Of a DNA stretch of 56,544 bases, positions 9,085-16,647 are shown in pieces. Under the pieces are notes generated by a model. It saw nothing but the letters and a program-made list of their open reading frames with translations, was not told the DNA's origin and did no database searches. The position numbers were made by a program, and so were the translations under genes. How positions within the stretch are numbered: the first letter of the stretch is position 1; the number at the start of each line of letters is the position of its first letter. The DNA is from Caulobacteraceae bacterium (lineage in GTDB: Bacteria > Pseudomonadota > Alphaproteobacteria > Caulobacterales > Caulobacteraceae), in assembly GCA_003165275.1 (NCBI GenBank), contig PLSW01000328.1:1-56544 (forward strand), written 5' to 3'.

Positions 9085-9477
9085 TTAGGCCATCTGGTCC
9101 AGGATGGCGGGCGCCAGGGCGACCACGGCGCCGGCGCCGCTGATCGCCGTCAGAAGGGCCGGAGCGCTGATGAGCAGCGCCGTGAAGCACACCAGCAAGA
9201 TGAGAGCGCGCAGTAACCCGTTCAGGTCGCCGCCGAGGATCAGGGTGCCGCCGGCGCCCGCCACCCCCAGCAGGGCGATGGCGTAGGCCACGGGCCCCGA
9301 AATCGAGCTGGTGACGTTTTTGAGGAAGCTCTCGTAAGGCAGGCCGCCGCCGCTGCTGGCCGAGGACGCCAGCGCCAAATGCGGCAAGCTCACCGCCACC
9401 AGGCCAATGGCCAGACCGATGGCGAGGGCGGACGTCGAGGTCCTGCCGCTCTCCGACTTGAGTTGCATATTACCCAT
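9085..9477 (-). CDS. trbC: TrbC (VirB2-like) major pilin precursor
   Basis: A 130-aa prepilin with a long signal (ends near LALAS), then two hydrophobic helices (VAYAIALLGVAGAGGTLIL and a second near residues 95-115). TrbC is processed, and in RP4 cyclised, to form the conjugative pilus. I prefer the ATG at 9477 because GGAAGGA lies 9-15 bp upstream. A GTG at 9498 that overlaps the trbB stop (GTGA) would add 7 residues and cannot be excluded. Confidence 0.87.
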   Translation of the reverse strand: MGNMQLKSESGRTSTSALAIGLAIGLVAVSLPHLALASSASSGGGLPYESFLKNVTSSISGPVAYAIALLGVAGAGGTLILGGDLNGLLRALILLVCFTALLISAPALLTAISGAGAVVALAPAILDQMA

Positions 9478-9494
9478 TCCCTTGATCCTTCCGC

Positions 9495-10493
9495 TCACGG
9501 CGCGGCTCGCTGGAAGCCGAACATTCCATCGGCGAAGCCGCCGACCTCCAAAACCTCCACAATCTTCCGCCCACCTTCCGGCGTGCGGGCGATGTGGACG
9601 ATGAGATGCACGGCCTCGCCGATCATCCGGTCTCGTTCGAGCGGATCAGGCGAGTCCTGGTGCATGTTGATGAGCGTGCTCAGCCGGGTGAGCCCAGCCG
9701 CGGCGTTGTTGGCGTGGAGAGTCGCCGCCCCGCCCTCGTGGCCCGTGTTCCACGCCATCAGAAGATCGAGGGCCTCGGGCCCACGGACCTCGCCGACCAG
9801 GATACGGTCGGGCCGCATCCGCAGGGTCGCCTTGAGCAAGGCCGTCATGCTGACCTCGGGCGAGGTCCGGTATTGGATGTAATTCGCGGCGGCGCACTGG
9901 ATCTCGCCGGTGTCTTCAATGATGACCAGGCGCTCGTCCGGCTCGTGCTCCACCATGCCGTTGATGACCGCGTTGACCAGAGTGGTCTTGCCCGACCCTG
10001 TGCCGCCGATCACCAGAATGTTGCGCCGGGCCGCGATCGCGGCCTGGATCGCCGCGAGCTGTGCTTCTGTCATCACCCCGCCAGGGAGGTATTCTTCAAG
10101 CCTGAAGATCGCGACGGCGCGCTTGCGAATGGCGAAGGTGGGCGCAGACACGACCGGCGGGAGCTGGGCGGCAAAGCGCGCACCCTCCAGCGGGAACTCC
10201 GCCTCGAGCAGCGGCGTGAGCTTGCGCGCCTCCTTGCCGTGATAGCCGGCGACGTCGCGGATAATGGCTTCAGCACGATGAAGCGGGATGACGCCGGCAG
10301 GCACGACTCGGCCCCCGAGGCGCTCTATCCAGAGCTTACCATCGGCGTTGAGCATCAGCTCGATCGTCCTCTTGTCGCTGAAAAGCGCGAAGACGTCCGG
10401 GCCAAGGTCGCGGATCAGCTTGGACTTGATGCGTTCTGGGCCCGACTCTGCGTCCAGGACCGCTTGGGGCGTAGTTTCTGGGGCCGCATTCAT
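9495..10493 (-). CDS. trbB: TrbB (VirB11-like) hexameric ATPase
   Basis: A 332-aa cytoplasmic ATPase with Walker A GGTGSGKT at residues 163-170, the Asp/His-box region LVIIEDTGEIQC, and LVGEVRG at 232-238 as the Walker B region of the VirB11/PulE family. It is the first trb gene proper and drives pilus assembly and substrate transfer with TrbE. It is normal in length. A 33-bp gap separates it from the AT-hook gene upstream, so both may share a promoter. Confidence 0.94.
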   Translation of the reverse strand: MNAAPETTPQAVLDAESGPERIKSKLIRDLGPDVFALFSDKRTIELMLNADGKLWIERLGGRVVPAGVIPLHRAEAIIRDVAGYHGKEARKLTPLLEAEFPLEGARFAAQLPPVVSAPTFAIRKRAVAIFRLEEYLPGGVMTEAQLAAIQAAIAARRNILVIGGTGSGKTTLVNAVINGMVEHEPDERLVIIEDTGEIQCAAANYIQYRTSPEVSMTALLKATLRMRPDRILVGEVRGPEALDLLMAWNTGHEGGAATLHANNAAAGLTRLSTLINMHQDSPDPLERDRMIGEAVHLIVHIARTPEGGRKIVEVLEVGGFADGMFGFQRAAP

Positions 10494-10526
10494 CGCGGCG
10501 CCCGCCGGCTTACGAGCTGCCCGAGC

Positions 10527-10901
10527 TTACGGTAGCGGGGTCTCGTCCTCGCGCTCGAACACCGCCGTGCCGGTGAAGCCGTATGACTCATAAAGGCGCT
10601 TGAGCGCCTGGTCAGAGGTGCGCCATTCGCGCACTTCGTAATTGTCGTAGCCGGTGACCGTGAACTCGCCCTGTTTCCAGCTGAGCGTGACCAGGAGCCG
10701 ATAGTTGCCGGATTTATAGACCAGCCGAGCGCCGACGATCCGGCCAGCTCGTAGGGCTGTAGACAAGAAGCGATCCCGGATGGCGTGCTCTTTGGGCACG
10801 ATTTCCCCGGACGCGCTCCTCTTTGGTCTCCCCACAGGGCGCCTCTTTCGCGGAGCCCCCTCATCCGCCGGCCTCGGCCCGACGATGGACTCGGTCAACA
10901 C
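10527..10901 (-). CDS. Small AT-hook-containing protein heading the trb operon, possible regulator
   Basis: A 124-aa protein of unrecognised family. I place the start at GTG 10901 (or TTG 10898) because AGGAG (10906-10910) lies just upstream; the frame extends to an ATG at 11009 but that part reads like non-coding sequence. Near the N-terminus RKRRPVGRPKR matches the AT-hook pattern (a GRP core flanked by basic residues), which binds the minor groove of AT-rich DNA. The rest looks like a compact alpha/beta domain (LVYKSGNYRLLVTLSWKQGE). Lying directly ahead of trbB, it could regulate transfer genes; that function is inferred from position and motif only. Confidence 0.6.
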   Translation of the reverse strand: MLTESIVGPRPADEGAPRKRRPVGRPKRSASGEIVPKEHAIRDRFLSTALRAGRIVGARLVYKSGNYRLLVTLSWKQGEFTVTGYDNYEVREWRTSDQALKRLYESYGFTGTAVFEREDETPLP

Positions 10902-11338
10902 AAGACTCCTGCCATTCGCACGTACCAAAAACGTGGTGAGAAACGGGGCAGGAGGAAACTCCCGCTTCTGATCTTCTACAGCGTGTCGACAGCAAATGTT
11001 GAGTCCCAAATTCGAGACTCATGACATCTACGTTGTTGCTATGGGTCGACACGTTGTGCGATCCGCCGGGCGAATGATGGGAAACACCAATATCACATCA
11101 TTTTGCCGTGGCCAGACCTTGCCGGTCGAAAACGATGGAAAATTCGCATTAGGCGTATGGGCCGTGCTGACCACGCTGAGCGGTCAACGCGCTATTATCT
11201 CAATGTTATCTGCGCCTTAAGGCGCGACGTCCGGCCCTAGCCCCCGATCTGGCGCGTTTTCGCCGTGGGCGATTAATTGCATTTTGTCCCAAAATTAAAT
11301 GCTGGTTAACCGCGACTCGCGGCAAGGTCGCCTCACAC
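10902..11338. promoter_or_regulatory. Non-coding control region between conjugation and replication blocks
   Basis: No convincing gene is visible in these 437 bp. Three structures stand out: an inverted repeat TGAGTC-N10-GACTCA at 11000-11021, a direct repeat TTATCT at 11195-11200 and 11206-11211 (11 bp apart, one helical turn), and immediately after it the perfect 14-bp palindrome GCGCCTTAAGGCGC at 11212-11225. Such sites are typical of operators. If the 43-kb insert is removed, this region would be the divergent promoter region between the AT-hook gene/trb operon and the gene at 54622. The regulatory role is inferred. Confidence 0.45.
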
Positions 11339-11343
11339 TTGAA
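11339..11343. repeat. Left 5-bp target-site duplication (TTGAA)
   Basis: TTGAA directly abuts the left terminal inverted repeat. The identical pentamer follows the right inverted repeat at 54605-54609. Five base pairs is the standard duplication length for Tn3-family transposons, so the pair marks the ends of the 43-kb element. Confidence 0.75.
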
Positions 11344-11381
11344 GAGGGCAGCGCGACATTTGCTCGCTAAACAACGCCAAG
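11344..11381 (+). repeat. Left 38-bp terminal inverted repeat of the large transposon
   Basis: Starts GAGGGCAGCGCGACATTTG and ends CCAAG. It equals 50146-50183 exactly and is the inverted partner of 54567-54604. The following 12 bp (GGCGAACGGAAC) are also shared with the right end. The 38-bp length fits the Tn3 family. Confidence 0.85.
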
Positions 11382-11432
11382 GGCGAACGGAACGGGAACT
11401 GACCGGAGGCGCTTTTTGGTCTGGCCGTGGCT

Positions 11433-11483
11433 TTAGCCCGTCGCACTCATGCGCTGCACAAAAGCTGTCTTTCCTGCGGTGTA
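11433..11483 (-). pseudogene. Last 16 codons of a second grpB-like gene
   Basis: On the minus strand the sequence encodes YTAGKTAFVQRMSATG and a stop, identical to the C-terminus of the protein encoded at 50235-50762. The rest of this copy is gone: the nested transposon's inverted repeat starts at the next base. It shows that the left copy of the small transposon once carried the same passenger gene. Confidence 0.8.
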
Positions 11484-11521
11484 GGGGTGACGCCATAGAA
11501 CGGGCAGAAAACCACGCTAAG
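11484..11521 (+). repeat. Left inverted repeat of the nested Tn3 element
   Basis: A 38-bp sequence starting GGGGTGACGCC and ending GCTAAG. It matches the right repeat at 37 of 38 positions. The tnpA stop is 17 bp inside it. Confidence 0.9.
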
Positions 11522-11538
11522 CGGACAAATGAGGAACG

Positions 11539-14514
11539 TTAAGCGGCGATGCTCTCGATCACCGTCCGGAGCGCCCTGAATTCCGCCGGGCCTGGGATGG
11601 CCGTCGCACCCCACAGATAGTCTCCGGTGAGGTTGACATGCTGCCAGCCCAGTGGAGCCAGGTGGTTCAGCAACTCGTCGGGAATGACCTCCCCCTGGCG
11701 ACGCAGCGTTTCAACGGCACGCCCGAGATAGACGGTGTTCCACAGGATGATCGCCGCCACGACGAGGTTGAGTCCGCTGGCCCGGTGCTGTTGAGTTTCA
11801 CGGGTGCGGTCACGGACCCGGCCGAGGCGATGGAAGCAAACGGCGCGGGCGAGAGCGTTGCGGGACTCGCCTTTGTTCAATTCCGCTGTGGCCTGGCGGC
11901 GCAGCGCCGGATCCTCCAGCCAGTCGAGCGTGAACAGGGTCCGCTCGATCCGGCCAACTTCGCGAAGCGCTAGGGCCAGGCCGTTCTGACGCGGATAGGA
12001 ACCCAGCCGTCGTAACATCAGCGACGCCGGCACGGCGCCGGTCCTGACCGATGTCGCCAACCGGAGGATGTCGTCCCAATGGGCCCGGATCAGCGCCTCG
12101 TCGATCCGGCCCGCGATGAAAGGCTCCAGCGCTGGCCATTGGGCGGCGGCGCCGAAAGTATAGAGCCGACGGTCATGGAGATTGGGGATGCGCGGTGCGA
12201 AGCGAAATCCCAAGAGGTGGCAGAGCGCGAAGACGTGGTCGGAAACGCCGCCGCCGTCGGTGTGGTGGACAGCGGCGCTCAGATCGGCGCCGTGGTAGAG
12301 CAGGCCGTCCAGGACGTGGAGCGCTTCGCCGTCGGCGACCGAGATCGGTTTGCTGTGGTAGGGCGCGTAGCGGCCGGAGATATGCGTATAGAAGCTGATC
12401 GCCGGGGCGCTGCCCTTATGAGGGTTGACGGCTCCCGTGGATTCTCCGCGCCCGCCCAGGGGAAAGTGCTGGCCGTCAGAGCTTGAGGTGGAGGCCTCGC
12501 CGAACGCGGCGGCGAGCGGATTGGCCTGTTGTGCCGCTACGATCCGCGCCAGGGCGCGCCCGTAGGTTTCTTCTCGCAGATGCCAGCCGGCGGTCCAGAC
12601 CATCTGTTTGTAGGTTGCGACCGAGCAGGCCTCGGCCATGCCGGTCAGGCCAAGATTGGTGGCGTCGGCCAGCACCGTGGTCAGGATCACCCGGTTGTCC
12701 TCGAACGGAAGGCCGGATCGTAGATGGGTGAAGCAATCACTGAAGCCGGTCCAGGCGGCGACCTCGCCGAGAAGGTCGGTGATGCGGACCTTGGGCAGAA
12801 GTCCATACAGACGATCGGCGAGAAGCTCGGCCGCCTCCGGCGTCACGGCGTGGAGCGGGGTGATTTTGAGCGAAGAGCCGCTCAGCCGGACATCCTCCAG
12901 CTGGTCCTTCCCGGCCTTGTCGGCGACCAACCGCAGCCGTTCATTGAGAAGGTCCTGCCGCTGCCGCAGGTGGATGGTGCAATCGAGGGGCGCCGAAACG
13001 GGGAGCGGGCCAGCCTCCTTCATGGCGGCAAATAGCGGCTTTGCGATGAGCTGATCCTCAACGGCGCGATACTGCCGGCTGCCGGCGACCCAGATATCGC
13101 CGGCGCGGAGCCGGTCCCGCAATTCGGCGAAGAAGCAAAGCTCGTAGGCCGCGCCGTCGATCTTCCCGCCCGGCATCACGGCCTGGCGCCAACCGCGTCG
13201 GATAAAGCCGGTCGGCAGATCTTTGGGCAGGGCGCGCCGATTGCCGGCGTAGAAGGGGCGCAGCATTTCGATCGACCGAACCAGGCCGCTCACCGCAGCG
13301 ACGCCGTGGAATATGAAGGCGCCCAGAAACAAGGGCCCGATCCGGCGCATGAGGGCGTGGTTGCGTTCGGCCAGCGCCAGGTAGTCGGGCCCATCGGGCT
13401 GCACGAGGGCCTTCGCCTCTTTGATCATGTCGACGAACTCGTCCCACGGCATGACCTTGGCCATAGCGTCGAACGGATCTTGTCCGGATTCCTTGGCGTC
13501 GATCAGAGCGCCGCCAATCTTGGTGAGCAATCGAACCTTCTCGTTGATGCTACGCGCGTCGCGTTGCAGTTCTGTCGCTGCTCGCCGTTCCGCGCGGCGA
13601 AACAGCCGCCCGATCAGACGGTCAAAGACTCCAATGGCGTCATCAGTCAGGCGCTCCGTTGTTTCGAGCACGGTCACCAACAGGGTGGCGCGGCGCCGCG
13701 CCGGCGACAGCGCCCTCAGATGTTGGGCTGTTAGGCGGGCGCCTTCCTGGGCGAGCTGCTTCACCCGATCGGGATGGACGGCCGCTCTGATACCAGGATC
13801 GAGTCCGATCTGGCGCAGGTGATCGAGCTGTTCGATGAGCCGCGCCAGGGATCGAAAGCTTGGGGCGCCGGGTGACTGACGCGCCCAGGCCAAGGTGCTG
13901 ATCGCAGTTTCGTCACGGACTTCCAGAAGAGCGTCCAATGCCCCGCCCTGTGATTCCGATAGGGCTCGGGTCAGCTGATCGGCGACCTTCCGTTCCGCGC
14001 CAAGCATCGCTGCGGCCACCATTCTGTCGATGACGGTGACGCCAGGCGCGGCGATCCCTTGCCGCCGCAGTTCGACCATGAGCGCCTCAGCAACCGAGAC
14101 GGCGCTCACCGTCGTCATGGCGATCGGCAGCATCCACTGCGACAGCTCTCGATGGTCGGGCTGGGTGAAGCCCCGAAATCCGAAGAGCTCACGCAAGGTG
14201 TCGAGTTGATCGTATCGGGTCTGGGGCCGGGTCGCATAGTCGCCGATCGCGGCGGGATCGATATCGAGTTGCTCACCGAGAAACCGCGCGACTTCCATCG
14301 GCACGGTCTCACCTGGGCGGATCAGCCGGCCGGGATAGCGCAGGGCGCAAAGTTGAAGCGCGAAGCCAAGGCGGTTCTGCGGCCGGCGACGTCGGGCGAT
14401 CACGTCCAGGTCCTCCTGGCTGAGCGTATAGTGCCGAATGAGGTCGGCCTCACCCGTGGGCAGGGCGAGCAAGCGGTCAAACTGGGCATCGGTGATGACA
14501 TGGCGGCGCGGCAT
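11539..14514 (-). CDS. tnpA: Tn3-family transposase TnpA (nested element)
   Basis: A 991-aa transposase. It begins MPRRHVITDAQF, a typical Tn3 TnpA start (a further ATG five codons upstream is possible). The N-terminal DNA-binding domain (DUF4158-like) is followed by the C-terminal catalytic DDE_Tnp_Tn3 domain, with SSSDGQHF, a conserved block HHTDGGGVSDHVFALCHLLG, and FRFAPRIPNLHDRR. Length and all blocks are normal, so it looks intact. It catalyses replicative transposition at the 38-bp ends. It shares family but not close identity with the transposase at 51567-54539, so the two elements should not cross-mobilise readily. Confidence 0.95.
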   Translation of the reverse strand: MPRRHVITDAQFDRLLALPTGEADLIRHYTLSQEDLDVIARRRRPQNRLGFALQLCALRYPGRLIRPGETVPMEVARFLGEQLDIDPAAIGDYATRPQTRYDQLDTLRELFGFRGFTQPDHRELSQWMLPIAMTTVSAVSVAEALMVELRRQGIAAPGVTVIDRMVAAAMLGAERKVADQLTRALSESQGGALDALLEVRDETAISTLAWARQSPGAPSFRSLARLIEQLDHLRQIGLDPGIRAAVHPDRVKQLAQEGARLTAQHLRALSPARRRATLLVTVLETTERLTDDAIGVFDRLIGRLFRRAERRAATELQRDARSINEKVRLLTKIGGALIDAKESGQDPFDAMAKVMPWDEFVDMIKEAKALVQPDGPDYLALAERNHALMRRIGPLFLGAFIFHGVAAVSGLVRSIEMLRPFYAGNRRALPKDLPTGFIRRGWRQAVMPGGKIDGAAYELCFFAELRDRLRAGDIWVAGSRQYRAVEDQLIAKPLFAAMKEAGPLPVSAPLDCTIHLRQRQDLLNERLRLVADKAGKDQLEDVRLSGSSLKITPLHAVTPEAAELLADRLYGLLPKVRITDLLGEVAAWTGFSDCFTHLRSGLPFEDNRVILTTVLADATNLGLTGMAEACSVATYKQMVWTAGWHLREETYGRALARIVAAQQANPLAAAFGEASTSSSDGQHFPLGGRGESTGAVNPHKGSAPAISFYTHISGRYAPYHSKPISVADGEALHVLDGLLYHGADLSAAVHHTDGGGVSDHVFALCHLLGFRFAPRIPNLHDRRLYTFGAAAQWPALEPFIAGRIDEALIRAHWDDILRLATSVRTGAVPASLMLRRLGSYPRQNGLALALREVGRIERTLFTLDWLEDPALRRQATAELNKGESRNALARAVCFHRLGRVRDRTRETQQHRASGLNLVVAAIILWNTVYLGRAVETLRRQGEVIPDELLNHLAPLGWQHVNLTGDYLWGATAIPGPAEFRALRTVIESIAA

Positions 14515-14667
14515 GGCAGGAGGTCCCAATCGAGGTGCGTTGAGGTTTTGGCGCCAGGACCGTAACGCGCGCGCCGCTCAGGGGCGGACAAAAGGTCCAC
14601 CTTTTTTCCGCGCTTCCCGCCAGCAACGAAATCAGTGCATTGTCATGGACGAAAGGTCCCAGACAAA
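14515..14667. promoter_or_regulatory. Putative res site between divergent tnpA and tnpR
   Basis: The divergent intergenic region contains two near-identical inverted motifs, GGACAAAAGGTCC at 14586-14598 and GGACGAAAGGTCC at 14647-14659, 61 bp apart. Resolvase recognition sites of Tn3 elements lie in this location and consist of inverted subsites, and they double as the operator for both genes. The exact crossover subsite cannot be assigned by eye. Confidence 0.5.
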
Positions 14668-15213
14668 ATGCGCGTCGGCTACGCCCGGGTTTCGACCGAT
14701 GACCAGAACCTCGATCGCCAGCGCGCCGCTCTTGCCGACGCCGGTTGCGCCGAGGTCGTCGAGGAGGTCGAAAGCGGGGTGAAGGCGCGAAACCGCCTGG
14801 TCGCCCTGCTGGCGCGTTTGACTGCCGGCGACGAACTGGTCGTGAAAAGCTTGGACCGGCTCGGGCGCCGCGCCGGCGAATTGGTCGTCCTTCTCGATGA
14901 GCAGCACCGTCGGGGCATCCTCGTGCGAATTCTGGACATGCCCTGGCTGGACTATTCCGCCCCGATCGGTCGCTTCATCGCCCAGACCTTTGCGGCGCTT
15001 GCCGAGCTGGAGCGTGAACAGACCCGCGAGCGCCAGCGCGGCGGCATCGACGCGGCGAAGCGTGCTGGCCGGCACCTTGGACGCCCGCCGAAGCTGACGG
15101 GTGCGCAGGTCAGGGAAGCGGAAAAGATGCTGCAGGACGATCGACCCGCTTCCGAGGTTGCCCGGCTGTTTCGGGTTCATCCCAAGACGCTGAAGGCCGC
15201 GCTCAAACGCTGA
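14668..15213 (+). CDS. tnpR: Serine resolvase TnpR (nested element)
   Basis: A 181-aa serine recombinase. MRVGYARVSTDDQ places the catalytic Ser at residue 9, and the resolvase core contains VVKSLDRLGRR. The E-helix region ends GRFIAQTFAALAELEREQTR, and a C-terminal helix-turn-helix follows (ASEVARLFRVHPKTLKAAL). It resolves cointegrates at res. I start at the ATG at 14668, since an upstream ATG at 14635 lies within the res-like repeats. Confidence 0.93.
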   Translation: MRVGYARVSTDDQNLDRQRAALADAGCAEVVEEVESGVKARNRLVALLARLTAGDELVVKSLDRLGRRAGELVVLLDEQHRRGILVRILDMPWLDYSAPIGRFIAQTFAALAELEREQTRERQRGGIDAAKRAGRHLGRPPKLTGAQVREAEKMLQDDRPASEVARLFRVHPKTLKAALKR

Positions 15214-15276
15214 CGATCCGGTGCTTCAAGAGCTTTCGCTCTTGATAAGTTATGCGAATAGTTATATATCTCGGGC

Positions 15277-15618
15277 ATGTCGAAACTACCCAAGCCGCTG
15301 CATTTCTGTGGTGACTCCCAGGATATTCTCGCCACCTTCCCGGAGGATGCGAGGCGCGGCGCGGGCTTTTCGCTCTACATGGTTCAGATCGGCCGGGAGC
15401 CGGGCGATTGGAAGCCCATGCCAACTGTGGGCGTGGGAGTTCGCGAAATCCGCGTCAGAGACGAGGCCGGCGCGTTTCGCGTGTTGTACGTCGCCAAGTT
15501 TTTGGAGGCTGTGTACGTCCTGCACTGCTTTCAGAAGAAGACTCAAAAGACTGCGGCGAGGGATATCGAGTTGGGCCAGAAGCGGCTCAAGACCCTACTA
15601 GAGGAGAGAGATCAATGA
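15277..15618 (+). CDS. RelE/HigB-type toxin (Gp49-like)
   Basis: A 113-aa protein whose second half has the pattern of the phage Gp49-like/HigB family: GVREIRVRDEAGAFRVLYVA, then VLHCFQKKTQKT and a helix GQKRLKTLLEERD. Members are ribosome-dependent mRNA endonucleases. Its stop overlaps the start of the downstream antitoxin by 4 bp (ATGA). The toxin-first order is typical of higBA. It is a passenger of the nested Tn3 element, where toxin-antitoxin pairs are a known cargo. Confidence 0.85.
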   Translation: MSKLPKPLHFCGDSQDILATFPEDARRGAGFSLYMVQIGREPGDWKPMPTVGVGVREIRVRDEAGAFRVLYVAKFLEAVYVLHCFQKKTQKTAARDIELGQKRLKTLLEERDQ

Positions 15619-15920
15619 CTGTTACGGGAAAAACCTTCGCAACGGCCTGGGATGCCATCGCTGCCACTCCGGAGGAGGCTGTGGTCTTGAAGGCGCGGGC
15701 GGATCTCATGATCGCTCTGACAGATCATATCAAGGCACAAGGCTGGACCCAGGCTGAGGCGGCCAAACATCTTGGAGTGACCCAACCGAGAATCTCCGAT
15801 CTCGCACGGGGCAAGTTCAACCTTTTCGGCTTGGATCACTTGGCCACCATGCTGGCCAGGGCCGGGCGTCAGGTTGATATCCGGGTCAAGAAAGCGACAC
15901 CTCAAAAACACGCAGCCTAG
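15615..15920 (+). CDS. XRE-family antitoxin (HigA-like)
   Basis: A 101-aa protein with an XRE helix-turn-helix at about residues 45-75 (WTQAEAAKHLGVTQPRISDL), followed by ARGKFNLFGLDHLATMLARAG, a sequence typical of HigA-type antitoxins paired with Gp49-like toxins. It should neutralise the toxin and repress the pair's promoter. The start at 15615 follows GAGGAGAG and overlaps the toxin stop. Confidence 0.88.
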   Translation: MTVTGKTFATAWDAIAATPEEAVVLKARADLMIALTDHIKAQGWTQAEAAKHLGVTQPRISDLARGKFNLFGLDHLATMLARAGRQVDIRVKKATPQKHAA

Positions 15921-15950
15921 ACGCCGAGGTCAACGTTCTCTTTTTGTCCG

Positions 15951-15988
15951 CTTAGCGCGGTTTTCTGCCCGTTCTATGGCGTCACCCC
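15951..15988 (-). repeat. Right inverted repeat of the nested Tn3 element
   Basis: Reverse complement reads GGGGTGACGCCATAGAACGG and ends GCTAAG, matching the left repeat with one difference. It begins about 30 bp after the antitoxin stop. Confidence 0.9.
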
Positions 15989-16044
15989 ACGATGCGGGCG
16001 AGGCGCGTCATGACCTGAACGTACCATGAACATGGACGGCGGCA

Positions 16045-16173
16045 ATGGATATCGAGTCGCCCTATTCATTGCTTCCTCGCGCAGCGGCCGAGCAAACAAT
16101 CACCCTGTTCGGCCAGGACGTCTTGCCCCGGCTGTCCGCGGCCAAGTCTGCGGCTTCGGTTGTGTATGTTTGA
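16045..16173 (+). pseudogene. Possible C-terminal remnant of a luciferase-like monooxygenase
   Basis: A 42-codon frame that contains AAEQTITLFGQDVLPRLSAA before a TGA stop. The LFGQDVLPRL stretch resembles the C-terminal helix of LLM-class flavin-dependent oxidoreductases. The rest of the gene is missing, probably lost in the rearrangement at the right flank of the nested transposon (15989). The assignment is tentative because only about 40 residues are left. Confidence 0.35.
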
Positions 16174-16251
16174 GGACATTGGGCAGGCTTGAGGCCGCAC
16201 TTGAGTCGCTATTGAAGGGGACCGGGCCAGCTTCGGCGGCTGCGCCGACCG

Positions 16252-16391
16252 CCTGAGCTTATGAGTCCAAGTCATATGGGCCCGCGATAATTGTAATTCC
16301 TGCGATCCGCCGTGCTCTTCATAGTGATTTGCGCACTTGCGAGGCGCGCCGACCCCCGCTCGCGGTATCGGCGCTGTGGCGCGAAGAAGAC
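16252..16391 (+). repeat. Repeat E1, about 140 bp, similar to 46254-46390, upstream of family A/B genes
   Basis: Aligned segments include CCTGAGCTTATGAG, AAGTCATATGG, GATAATT and CATAGTG, ending in a shared AGAAGAC/GGAAGAC. Both copies lie on the same strand, upstream of a plus-strand gene (start codons at 16648 and 46541). The 474 bp from 16174 to 16647 hold no gene that I can support. The element is probably a promoter-regulatory block or a mobile-end remnant; I cannot decide which from sequence. Confidence 0.55.
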
Positions 16392-16647
16392 AACGGCCCA
16401 AGACCCGCGGCTTGGCGGGCGATTCGGGAAGGAAGCGGATGAGCCATATAAGTCCGGGTTGGTGGGTTGGCGCTCCAGCGATCGCCCGAGCCATGACGCT
16501 GGCCTCGGCGCGTCGCGCCAATGGCTCCTATGACATGAACCGGGTTGCGACGGCGTCGGGCGCTGTCGAGGCGTTTGAATGGGGCGCGGGCCCTTCTTCG
16601 TCGGCGCTCGCCGATACGGACGAGGACGGTAAGTGAAGGGAATAGAC

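Larger units (their letters stand above)
11344..11483 (+). repeat. 140-bp remnant of a transposon left end, identical to 50146-50285
   Basis: These 140 bp read identically to 50146-50285, the left end of the complete small transposon. The copy stops exactly where the nested Tn3 element begins (11484). It carries the inverted repeat plus the last codons of the grpB-like passenger gene. The complete identity implies a recent common origin. Confidence 0.88.
11484..15988. mobile_element. Nested 4.5-kb Tn3-family transposon with toxin-antitoxin passenger
   Basis: Bounded by 38-bp inverted repeats that begin GGGGTGACGCCATAGAACGG and end CTAAG (11484-11521 and 15951-15988; one mismatch). It encodes tnpA leftward, tnpR rightward, and a HigBA-like pair before the right end. 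It sits inside the left grpB remnant. The flanking pentamers differ (GTGTA left, ACGAT right), so there is no target duplication and the right flank has been replaced by deletion or recombination after insertion. Confidence 0.88.

Noticed and set aside
15989-15993. A target-site duplication for the nested Tn3 element
   Set aside because: The left flank is GTGTA and the right flank ACGAT; they do not match, so a simple insertion in this place is not supported.
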